A DNA stretch of 64,000 bases, taken from Mytilus galloprovincialis. Its lineage: Eukaryota; Mollusca; Bivalvia; Mytilida; Mytilidae. The notes under the pieces were generated by a model, which had not been told where the DNA came from, searched no databases, and was given only the letters and a program-made list of their open reading frames with translations. Made by a program: the position numbers and the translations under genes. The stretch is taken from NCBI RefSeq assembly GCF_965363235.1, contig NC_134846.1, forward strand, positions 5,957,001-6,021,000. Direction: 5' to 3'. The first letter of the stretch is position 1; the number at the start of each line of letters is the position of its first letter. Of the stretch, positions 21,890 through 33,400 are shown piece by piece.

Positions 21890-22055
21890 TTTGTTTGAAT
21901 TTTGACCTTTTATAGCTGACTATGCGGTATTCACTTTGCTCCTTGTTGAAGCCCATACAATCCTATAGTTGATAATTTCTTTGTCATTTGGTCTCTTGTG
22001 GATAGTTGTCTCGTGTGCAATCATACCACATCTCCTTTTATATTGCTAGCTTTTA
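21890..22055 (+). repeat. GATTGCCAATGAGAC-family repeat
   Basis: GCTGACTATGCGGTATTCAC through GTCATTTGGTCTCTTGTGGA to CAATCATACCACATCTCC, a typical copy in plus orientation, inside intron 1. Confidence 0.6.
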
Positions 22056-22352
22056 TGAATGTGATAAATTGCAGCATAATGAGATAAATTTGCTTCATTT
22101 AGTTGCAAATATAAATATTGGTTCTTTGATCTCTGGTGAAAATAAGTCTCATTGGCAATCATAATGTGTTTCAGGTTTTTATTTTATGCATAGTTTTGAC
22201 TGCTATACAATTCTTGCAGTGATGGATAAGCGTTTTCCATTTGTGATGATACCAATTAGACTATTTATTGAATATGATATAAATAACAAACAAACTGGTA
22301 TATTGCTATGCTCTCTTTAATACAGAAAGCAGTTATTAATACTGCAGTGTGT

Positions 22353-22432
22353 ATATATAAAACATACCAATATAAAATAATATCATACATTATATAAAAC
22401 ATACCAATATAAAATAATATCATACATTACAG
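22353..22432. repeat. Perfect 40-bp tandem duplication
   Basis: TATAAAACATACCAATATAA continuing to ATCATACATTA occurs twice back to back without a difference that I can see. Confidence 0.8.
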
Positions 22433-22727
22433 AAGTATTTATATACAAAAGAATAAAGCTTAAGCATGGAAAACTTTTAATGAAATATTTTTTCTAAACA
22501 TTCATTAATGAATATAATGCATACTGTAAAATTATATAAATAAACACAGCAGTTCTATATTTAATATTAGGCCTAAAGGATCAAAAAGGCTAAATGTACA
22601 GATTGACCAGAGAGAGTAAATTTGTCATCATTTTATGAACTATTAATATTCCATATTTGGTTAGATATACTGTTCCCAGATTTATAATAATTGAATTGAA
22701 TTCATCCATAATGTGACGGCGTTAATA

Positions 22728-22930
22728 TTATGTGGTATGATTGCCAATGAGACAACTCTCCACAAGAGACCAAAATGACACAGAAATTAACAATTATAGA
22801 TAACGGTACGGTCTTCAACAATGAGCAAAGCCCATACTGCAGTCAACTATAAAGGCCCAGAAATGACAATGTGAAACAATTCAAACGAGAAAACTCAGGG
22901 CCTTATTTATATTAAAAAAATGATAGTGGG
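22728..22930 (-). repeat. GATTGCCAATGAGAC-family repeat, long copy
   Basis: TGTGGTATGATTGCCAATGA, then GACCAAAATGACACAGAAAT, AATGAGCAAAGCCCATACTG and AATTCAAACGAGAAAACTC, the most complete copy in the window. It is opposite in orientation to the copies at 21890 and 24600. Confidence 0.7.
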
Positions 22931-23272
22931 ATCCACACCATCCCCCTAACCTGGCACAGTGGTAGGGTACTTGTACATTCCAACAACAAAAGGACACTTG
23001 ATACAATATAAGCATGATACATATCTGCATAAGTTTGTTCATATTTTTTTTTTAATAAAAGTAGCAATTGGAATCATAGGGAAAAGACCCATTGCAAATA
23101 TGAAGTAAGGCAAACAACTAATACCCCAAAATATTCCCCCCTTTTTTTTGAAGATATATGGACAGTGTTTTTATCTTTTTATATATCATATATATATGAA
23201 TTTCTAGCTGATGAGAGTATTTTTTGTGGTGTCATTTTGCTTTTCTCTTCATTAATTTCGAAATAATCTTAC

Positions 23273-23675
23273 CAGAACCAACTGAAACACTCAAGTTAAA
23301 CTTGACCCAGATCTCTCTGCTTTGGATAAAGTTCACTCCCTTTGCTACTTTTGAAGATTTTGAAAGGTCATGCAGTGAATGGCAACATGTTCTTTTTCTT
23401 CTTGTCCACTGCAAACCAAACTCTTGTCTATGTTTAAGGCAAATATGTTTTGAAAAGTTTGAGAGTCTCAGGCCCAGTCCGACACAGTTGAGGATTAGCA
23501 ATGATTCTGGTATTGTAATGTCTGTGCCACATTTAAAGAATCTAAAATGATTGGTGGTATCTTTTCTGCATTTTCTTAAAATATATAGGTTGTCTGATTC
23601 ACAGTTGTCATCGAAAATACAACTTTCTCCTTTCTCAGCCATTATCCATCCTTGAAAGTATGTCCTTCTGCTCAT
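23273..23675 (-). CDS. Exon 1 of the zinc-finger/RNase-H-like gene
   Basis: This exon codes 134 residues plus one base and ends at a TCTG/GTAAGA donor. Two ATGs compete: MSRRTYFQGW at 23675, or MAEKGESCIFDD eleven codons later, which looks more like the family start. Cysteines and histidines are arranged as CIFDDNC, KCR, FFKCG, LNCVGLG, then HICLKHRQEFGLQW and RTCCHSLHD, a probable zinc-binding treble. The end KFNLSVSVGSG joins in phase 1 to exon 2. The frame is open throughout. The plus-strand open frame over the same bases is a shadow. Confidence 0.7.
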
Positions 23676-24599
23676 TTGTTTATTTCCCTCCTTCTAATCT
23701 AAACAGTAAATCTACCTTGTGTTTGGAGAGTTTTACAAAGGGAAGTAATCGAAGGTATATTTTTTTCAGATTTTTAATTTTTATTCCAAAAAATTAAAAT
23801 TAATTTGCAACAGAATTCCAGTTCAGGAATTTTATTTCATTTTGAGTGACTTTTGAGGATTTATGGACATTTGAAGTGCAGGCTACAATCAAATTTGTGA
23901 AAAAAAACTTTTGTTCAATAGAAAATACTAACAAAAATAAAAGGCGAAATAAGATTCAGCTTGCACAAAATTTTTTAGTTTAAAATCTAAATTTTAAGGC
24001 AAAACAAAAAGATTTGACATGTAATACTAGGAACAATTCAATAAAAAAAAATTTAAAAATGTCCATTTTCATTAAGATTTCAAGCAAATTTGGTACCAAA
24101 ATAGAATTACCCTGTATTTACTGTATTCGCCCTATATTGTCATTTTTCAACCATGGATCTATTAGATGTACTTAATACTTTGTCAGGAACCCAAAATCAG
24201 TTGGAATCTCCACCACCCCTTTCATGATTTTTTTTGGATTTTGCATGGTTTTCTGCCGGTAGACACCCATTTAAGGAGATTTATAATTTTTCAGAATGAT
24301 TCAGAATGATTCTAGCATATTTTTGTATAGAAGAACAATTCCAAATTTAAACTTATTATTTTTTCTTAATTATCAAATGATTCTATTTCCTAAATTATTA
24401 AATTGATTAAAAGATACATAATTTCCTTTTGCAAATTGAAAAAAGTACATTGTATATATGAATAAACTAAATATCAAAAAGTGTATTAAACGGGAAAAAG
24501 CATTTTGCAATGCTTTAGTGTGAAAGTTATATTGAGCGTAAAAAAAACCCCACATTCTGTATGTATGTGCCTGTCCCAAGTCAGGAGCCCGTTATTTGT

Positions 24600-26040
24600 G
24601 AATATTTTGTACATAAATTAGGCCGTTAAGTTTTTTGTTTGGACTGTTTTCCATTGTCATATCGGGTCCTGACTATGCGGTATGAGCTTTGCTAATTGCT
24701 GAAGGCTGGAAGTGACCTGTACCTGTTAATTTCTGTGTCATTTGGTCTCTTGTGGTGAGTAAATCTTATAGAACTGGAAGCATCAACAATTATTCAATTT
24801 TAGATCAGGTTACAAAGGCAACACAGATCTGAAAGTCTGTAGAGTTTTTTTTAAGATATATTTCTGTAATTTAAAAAAAATCAGAATAAAACCAATTCAG
24901 CAAACTCTAAATATAATTATCAAGTGTTAAAATGAAAGATCAAACATTATACATTTCATCATACTTAACATTGTTATTGATCAGCATTATTAAGTTAAAC
25001 AAGTTTTAACAAGTAGTAACTATTTTATTTAAAAGTACAATAGCCTTTCAAGTGTTTCAAAGTTAGATCAAATCAGTTTAACATAACTATGTAAAGGATA
25101 ATTACATAAACAAATATTTAGAAAAAATACCGCTTGTTTGAATTTTACATATTCTTGATGCTGTTTGGTTGAATAATTGATTTGACATTTGAGGTATATT
25201 GCGTAATTGGACCATTTTTTTTTGCTGGTAACGGTTTGAAAGCATAATTGAACTGACTAGGTGGAATACAATTAGAAAACACATTTCTCGATTTGGTGTC
25301 CTTAAACTGTTGATTTATAAAAAACCTTAGAAATTTGTTTTAAACCGGATATAATAAATCATGTGTGGAAAGTCTATAGCTAGTGTAAATTTCCCTACAA
25401 TAAACACTTAATGTAAAATGTACATTTGTGTTTGAAAAGAATGTATTTCTAGCTCGCATGGTCAAAAATATATTGAGAGCCTTTGCTATCTCTTGTCGTC
25501 TGTCACTCATCTTTCATTGACTTAAAGTGCAATCAAAATGCAATATTTTTCACTGTTTGAGATGTTTAGATTGCAGCAAAATATAAAGTGATCATAGTCA
25601 ATGTTTTTCATCTGCTTCACCTCAAAAGCCAACAGCTGAACTTCATCTTGTTCAGAATCTCAATAAACTTAGGAAATTGAACAACTCCAATTCACGTTAT
25701 CACAACTTATACCATGGTTAATCTGGGACTTTAGTGGGCACAATCTTTTAAATATACCAATATATTTACAAAACAATCTAAAACCGAGGAAAAACTTAAA
25801 TATCATCGAAAGTGCATTTTCCTCATTCCACGAATATTTCATAAATTTCCCACTTGGTGAGTACAGGGACTTGTTGCATTTGTTTTCTGCCATTTCGAGT
25901 TTAATAGTGAAAAGATGAAATTATATTGTTATAATTTCAGTTCTCACCATAATTTGATTATGTCTGTTAGTGCTCAATTGAAAAAATACTATACAAAATC
26001 CTGATGCATTTTAGGATTCCTTAATTTTGAAAATGATTAA
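24600..26040. other. Upstream flank of the zinc-finger gene; repeats, no gene seen
   Basis: A GATTGCCAATGAGAC-family copy (24600-24765, plus) follows a remnant of the ACCAAGTCAGG family near 24570. The remainder to about 26040 is AT-rich and shows no splice-supported coding exon. Some of 23680-24560 must contain the promoter of the gene starting at 23675; no clear TATA box could be assigned. Confidence 0.35.
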
Positions 26041-26059
26041 TGCATCACACACAGAAACA

Positions 26060-26600
26060 AACTATACGATAGCAACTGCTATTTTCTTGACCCGGTACAA
26101 ATGATGGGTTGAACCGGATTTTGTGTCTAGCCAAACCTCGCGCTTTTATGCGGAAAGGCGTGCCCAATTTGAATGTGTCATACCTTGTTCGCATAAAACT
26201 TATGTTACAAAGTTTCCTTCCGTTTTTTACATTGTCCTTGACCTCATTTTCATGATTAAGAGACAGCTTGAACACTTACCCAGTGACTATTATCGCACCG
26301 CGGGTAAATTATCACGTTATGATTGGTTTAACGCCGTCACGTGGTGACCCCGTATGAGACCGGGTTTGTTAATTTCATAGGGGGTTAATGACGCGTTATT
26401 GGTCACGTCGTCAATAAATTTTGTTGTGTTTCATTGTTTATTTTTCAACAAAACGCAGCAGAAAAAGTCCAGCGTGCGATAAATTCATTTTACAGTTAAA
26501 TACTGACCCCCTACGGATCCATAAAGGGTGAATAAAATCCATAGGGGATTCGGCCTCCGGCCTCAACCCCTATGGACTTACTAAGGGGGGAATCGCAAAC
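26060..26600. repeat. GC-richer mussel repeat with a long hairpin
   Basis: The left part (26090-26240) carries CGGTACAAATGATGGGTTGA and CTAGCCAAACCTCGCGC, a variant of the ACCAAGTCAGG family. The right part ends in CCATAGGGG (26539-26547) and CCCCTATGG (26567-26575), a perfect 9-bp stem enclosing CGGCCTCCGGCC. Two overlapping open frames here on opposite strands are not genes. Confidence 0.6.
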
Positions 26601-26889
26601 CATATAACTTATAATAGGATACCTCTATTGGATGTTTTGGTTTCTTGAAACATCTAAATGTGTGTCATCGAGGGTTTACCAGACCGCCTCCTCATTTCAT
26701 TAATATGAGATCAAAGTTAAAATAAGGTCAAGTCCTTATCTCAGATAATATAAGCAGCTATACTTGGTGTAAGGAATGATTGCAAGGAGTGCATGTTTGT
26801 AAGGTGTACATATAGATCAACTATATTTGGTGAAATGAATGATTGTAAGGTGTACATATCCGACTGGTAGGTATCATCTAAGCTTGAAC

Positions 26890-27130
26890 TCATTTTCGCC
26901 ATTTTCAACACAAGAAAATGCCTGTACCAAGTCAGGAATATGACAGTTGCTAAACATACGTATAATGTGTGTACGATTTCTGTTTTGTTATTTGATTAGT
27001 GACTTATCGTTTTGAATTTTCCACTGTCTGTTATTTTACTTGGTTCATTTGACGATTTTCATATTTTAAGTTTGGACTATTTCCCGGATACTACATGTAC
27101 CAGTAATATGTCAATCATATACAATTTAAA
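26890..27130 (+). repeat. ACCAAGTCAGG-family repeat
   Basis: AAATGCCTGTACCAAGTCAG then GAATATGACAGTTG and GACTATTTCCCGGATAC, plus orientation, directly downstream of the secreted gene's 3' end. Confidence 0.6.
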
Positions 27131-27414
27131 GGTGTACATGCCTGTCTATCTGGCATGTTCATCTGACCGACGAGTCACACCATAAGAATAAAATACAATT
27201 GTATTTCAAAGTGTATAACGGTAGCAAAGGCAGATTATATTTGCACTAGTATTTAAGATTTGATTATGAGAAGGGAATCAACATAAGCAAACGTCATATA
27301 TCAACTAAGATAGTTTACTAATTAATTCGTTTACAAAGATCTCGGTGTTACAAAATGTTTTTTTTTTATTTATGGTAGATAAATAATCATCTTAGTTTTA
27401 CGAGTGAGCTGAAA

Positions 27415-30400
27415 TCAAGCTCCAACATTAAATTTGTGAAGTTTGCAAAGTGTTTTCCCATATTTTCCGAGCATGGTTTCAACAAGAGATGCGTGTTGTC
27501 TTGGTCTACAGTGCTGTAACATGGAGGCACATTTTTTCAGTTGGTCCACAAATCTGTAATTCAAAATTAAGAATTTCCAGTATCATATAATGAATCATGG
27601 TCTTATGGGTTTGTCTTGCAGTCACAAATAATAGAAAATTGTAAATATCAAATTTCTAGATTACTTTTGATTTCGATTTCGTTTGATTTTCGTATAAGTT
27701 GAAATAATTTTAATCTCAGTAGAAGAGACACGAACTCCACAATGAATATAGTACTGTTTCAGATTGTGAAAGATTCCTCTTTGGTTTTGACATATAACCA
27801 TCCTTACCATTGATAACCTCATCAAGTATATTTACGCTAGTGAACGTAAATCTTAAACAAACTAACTTTATAACAAAGATAGACCAGTGTTATTATAAAA
27901 AAAAATTACGGATCCTAAAGCATTTATAAAATTGAAAGAAAAATTATCGACCACAAAATATGTCATTAAAAAATAGATGACCAATGGCAAATAATTCTAT
28001 AAAAAGAATTGTTAAAATACAAATTTGATCAAATAATGTTGATAGAAATCACTAATAACCTGCCTGAAGTAAAACTTACCCACAAGTAGATGGATTACTG
28101 AATATAAAAGAATCTTGGACACATTCCACGAATTTAGATCTGAACTCTGGTTCATTGTAGCATGTTGTTAAACTTTGAATGACTGAAATGTTCAAATTAT
28201 AATTTGTGTAGAATTAACTAATTGCTAGATGCTTTATAATATCTTGTTGAATATATATAAGTCGAAGGGAGGATAAAACATAATACCGAGGCCTATCCTT
28301 GTGAGTTTAACTTCAATCTTTATAATTCCTACATGTGCAACGTAATGCAACAGTCAAACATCAGGCAACTGTTCGACGTTTCACTGAACGAGAGAAATCG
28401 ACAAAAAAGATATGTTAAAATTCAGGACTTTATATAGATATCTATAAGATACGAGCTTTTCTCTTTGTTGAAGGCCGTGCGGTGACCTGTAGTAGTAAGT
28501 TCTGTCATTTGGTCACTTATAGCAAACATATCACATCTTTATTTTATATAATGAAATAGAATTTCATAAAAGACTTAACATAGAATTTTCTCTCAAACTT
28601 ATTTTAAACAGGTTGCTTAGTACTCATAACTTTTCATTCTTAGCGGATTTACACTTCTCCAATTGGATGTTTATTATATTGGAGCATAAATAAATGTAAA
28701 ACCTTCAAAACCAATAATATTCTCTGGAATTTACAACGTTCACCTGGTTTCCCTTAACACGAACTCATTTGAACAGTGTGTTAAAACAACACCTGTGATC
28801 ATCGATACAGATCTGATAGTTTTATTGTGTAACTACAATTTAATCGGAGAAAATTCTCTTTGCTACTGTTTTGTTCTATTATTCAGTTATTTATATTTTG
28901 ATATTAACGGCACATCAGCGAAATTAAATACATGCGAATTCATCGGCAATACCAATTGCGCGAAAATAAGTACACGCGACAAAAAGTACATGTACAGTAG
29001 TATATATATATATATAACGTCAATGCATATGACACACTAAATATTAAAGTTGAAAAAAAGATACATTTATAATTTCGATTAAAACTCAACTGGCAAAAGT
29101 TGTATGTAAAATTGTACTATCTTTGACGGCACGTGTACTGTACATCGACCATAACACGATAATATAAATGTCAATGATTGAATACAAAGATTCGTTGTTA
29201 TTACAAAACAAAACTGAAATCGAAAAAAAGACATGTTAAAATAAAATGTATAAATAAATAGATAATTTAGAGAACGTAAGAGGAACGTAAATCATGGACA
29301 TTGTGGCATACTATAAATGAAAGTTTAGATCAATACAGATATATACGTGTGAAAGTGGTTTTTGGTGTTGTTATTTTTCATTAAATGCTTATTGTTCAGA
29401 TTATGATACTTTTCAATACAATAGCTCGTCACAATTAACACCTAATAGCTGTGTTGTCAAAAGGTGCGACATAATGAGTAGCCATTTTAATTATTATGTA
29501 AAAAGAGATTTTAGTTAAGTAAGCGCATTCATTAAATCTGCTTAACAACATACAAGATTCCATATTAGCTGTATAATGTACAAAAACTTTAATGTTTTGA
29601 TTTACAATGTATCTTGGATTATACAGGTAAATTTAAGCGGAGTCAAATTTTGGCGTTTATTTAGCCAGCGAGAAAAAAGCGAAAATTAAAAACACGAGAA
29701 CCAAACCCCGATATTCAATTATCTTATGCAAATGATATACAAACATTTTTTATACTGAACACAAACAACTGTTTCTATTTCAACCATTATATCAGTAACA
29801 AAACGCATCTCTTTACACTTCTCTGCCTCCTTACAAATCGAGTTTGTCTTCATATGTCTGCAATGCAACATACAATATTAGAGTATAAATCTATAGAATA
29901 TGACAGCGCAATGATTCTGTAAATCAACTTATGGATATTTCATTTCTGGTTATCCATTTCTATCAATATTTACGGATATATAGTTTTTCGCGATTTTTCT
30001 TAAAAGTTTGACACATTTGCCTTATTGTGATACTCACGAACAAAATTCGATCTTGAAAATTAGTGGTCACACAGTAATTATTATCTTTACTTCCATATCT
30101 GTCTGCTTTTGAAAACTATAATACTATGTTAACCTAGTGCTCAATTCCTATTCTTGTTTGATTATTTGTTCATTTATGTATGCCACACATATTCTTATTG
30201 CTTCAAACTAATACTGTCTTATCTGAAGTTAAGTTACGATTTTGCACTCATGTTTATATTACAATTTCAACATTCTCAAGTGTTATACACAGAAAGAAAA
30301 TTTATTATTGACACAAAAACATATTTTAATTGCTTTTTTTTAACTATCAATGGAATGCTTTATTTAAAGTTTAAACACACTGGTTAACATTTACTCAACC

Positions 30401-33400
30401 TTGAAAAAAAAAACACAAAAACACAACAACGTTTTAGTCTCCATGGCGTGGCTATGTATTAAATGAACTGTAGGCCCTAATCGACGGAGGGTCTGGGGGC
30501 TGCTTAAGGCCCCCAGTAGGTCATGGGCAGAGCCTTGGTAGTGAATTCAGGGGGTCGAAGCCCACCAACGGAAACCGCTTTTCAGCACTTTAGTTGCATA
30601 ATTTTGTGTACAAAAATATCAAATTTACTTTTTTTTATCATGATAATATTCATGAAGTAAAGTTCGAAGAAATATGATAAATTTTATATTAACATCTGAC
30701 TGGTGAATAACCACAGTACAATAAAAAATATTTTAAAAAGTATGCCAAGTGTAGATCAGAGTAGCCCTTTTATTAAGTACAAAATGTAGTACACCTTATT
30801 GGGTATTTTACTTATCCCTTACTTTCTGATTGAGGATAGTCGATATATACGATGATTAATAGAACATTTTCATTAAAAAAATAAACACGGAGATTACTAT
30901 AATTATGATAATTTTATCCTTTTGACTAGACATCAACCAATGATCTTTTGGTTCTTAAACCTTCACCCAGCCTACACAAACACAAACACACAGTCGATGC
31001 CTATAATGTAGAAGTTCTGTTCTGTTCAAACTATACACAAACACATACACACGCACACAGTCGATGCCTATAATGAAGAAGTTCTGTTCATACTATACTA
31101 ATAATGGTGGAGAAATTCATATTTTCTTACAGCCTCTTCTGTAGATAGGAATTTGAATAAATGTGGCCATTACATGCAGATCTGAGATTACTGAAATAGT
31201 TATCAAAAGTACCAGGATTATAATTTTATACGCCAGACGCGCGTTTCGTCTACATAAGACTCATCAGTGACGCTCAGATCAAAATAGTTAAAAAGCCAAA
31301 CAAATACAAAGTTGAAGAGCATTGAGGACCCAAAATTCCAAAAAGTTGTGCCAAATACGGCTAAGGTAATCTACTAAGCTAGATGATTGATTAATTACCG
31401 AATTCCAGTGGTAAATGGTTATGAATGATCAGGACGAAAAGAAATTTACAATTGATTTGTACTAGTAAATACAACAGTTAGCCTCAATGTCCTGTAATAG
31501 AGGTCGTCAATGATGAAGGTCTGAATATTTAAAAATGCTATCGGAAAACGATTTTCAACTTTTTTGAACTAATCTTTTAACTCATTGGGCAAAAATTTGT
31601 TAAACAAATCTAAAATTTCTGACATTTTATGATCTTTTGTGAATGACTGTCAGTAAAAGCTTCATACACAAGCCTGCATGTCAATGAAACACTTTTCAAA
31701 GTCAAGTCGATCGTTTTTCTGCCAATAAAATCAGTAATACTCTCATCAACAACCACATAGAGGTGTCGGTGGATACGAAGAACAGATTAATTAGAAAGTC
31801 GCTCGTTCCCCATTGTCCGTGATCTCGGGTAGGACTTGACACGTCGCACCGCGCTGAAGAATCTTTCACTATAGACTATAGTTGCGGACGACACGGGTAT
31901 TGTAAATAAAATCCTAATCATCATAGGCACTGAAGGGTACAGATCGACGGGCCATGTATTAATAATGGTTAGAATTTTTTCTTTTTATTCCAAAGTGGTA
32001 TTTATGTATAGGCACGTGCCTAGTCGAGTCTTAGGTAGCTACGCCCCTAGCTGGTCTCAATCACCAAAGTTACATTAGTTTCTTTACATACCAATGGTTA
32101 GCAATTTGTGACAAGATCTTGCAATATTTATATAATTGTTGTGCAAAGTTGTATTCTTCCTTCGCTGGGATTAAAACTCATTCTATTGGGATATCGAGAC
32201 TGTATTTTTAACTATCTAATGACAGAAATGTACACATACTGACATAGCTCGTCAACTGTTTCTTCGCTGACATCTTTTAAAGTATTGCCATCATAGAAGA
32301 AGTTTCTAATATCTAGAAATCTGTTAGAACAAGTAAGCAATGGATAGCATTCTCTCGAAACATACCATGATGTACCTGAAACTATAATAATATTTTGAAA
32401 ATTCACTAGACTATAACCATTGAGGTTATGAGGTGGAATTCCGCAAGGAGCAGTTGTGCTCGCCACATTCAACTTAATTGACTTGCATTGGTAGGTTTTC
32501 TCCCAGGTTTCGCCTGTTTCCTCTATCAATATAACCTGACCGCCACGAAATAGCAAGATATAGTACTGACATCGGCTTTAAACACTGATCAATCATATTA
32601 GAAAATTCGATAACTTTTTAATAATGGATTTTTTAAGATGATAAATGTTTATACATTATCTGACATGCTCACAATGTAAAAACTCATCAAGCATACCAGG
32701 CTTATGATTTGTTACATGAGACTCGTATAGTCAATAGCAAACTCTTCAGTGACTCTCGAATTAAAATACTAGGGAGGCTTTATCGTAAAAGATGTAATAG
32801 GGCATTTAACCCCACAAATTAAAAAGTTATGCCAAATGTGACCAATAACTTGTGGTAGAAAAACCCTGTTATTACGAGACATTGGACATTCTATCCAACA
32901 GTTTATAGAAAAAGAGCATATAAATGATATGTTTTACTTGTTACTGGACTGATTTTGTTACGTCTTTATTAAACTTTTCCTTTGATTTATCATATTTTGA
33001 AATATTAACAGATCTTCAATCCGAAATCACAATCGGCACTTGATGTGCAAGAAAAAAAAGCATAATTTATCTGCATTTGACTCAAATAACGCTTTTTACC
33101 ACTGTTATTTTACATGAAATTCAGATTGTTATAAGCATATTACTCCGTTTAGTCCAGCATTCTACGTTAGTTCACAGGCTAGCCAGTCATTTAAAAATTA
33201 TAATACAAGCCATTTTTTATATAGACTAGACCGTTGGATTTTCCGTTTGAATGGTTTTACATAAAGGCAACAGTAGTATACCGCTGTTCATAACTCATAA
33301 ATCTATGGACAAAAACAAAATCGGGATAACAAACTAAAACTGAGGGAAACGCATTTAATATTAGAGGAGAACAACGACACAACATTAAAATGTAACACAC

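Larger units (their letters stand above)
12154..23675 (-). pseudogene. Zinc-finger/RNase-H-like (DDE-type) family gene, four exons, disabled
   Basis: Exons 23675-23273, 17394-17335, 15545-13556 and 12849-12154 join with GT-AG sites and matching phases (1, 1, 0) into about 1,050 codons. The order is an N-terminal Cys/His-rich domain, a helical region, a Cys/His knuckle, an RNase-H-like core (NWAMK, SDNAGCYH, FSEAQSGKDLCD), a C-terminal C2H2 finger and a basic tail ending near an EWL-QI-FFG motif. I recognise this as an uncharacterised family widespread in cnidarians, molluscs and fish; its origin from a transposase is my inference. The copy is broken by a one-base deletion in an A-run near 15084-15090 and by in-frame stops at 14930-14932 and 14267-14269. 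The first acidic residue of the presumed triad is Asn. Introns and good splice sites argue for a host-type gene recently lost, or for assembly errors in homopolymers. Confidence 0.75.

Noticed and set aside
23224-23550. 108-codon plus-strand open frame
   Set aside because: Shadow of exon 1 of the minus-strand zinc-finger/RNase-H-like gene.
32212-32240. Extension of exon 2 to a stop at 32212 as a single-exon gene
   Set aside because: A GTATGT donor at 32239 with matching phase to exon 3 and the same arrangement in the paralogue make splicing far more likely.
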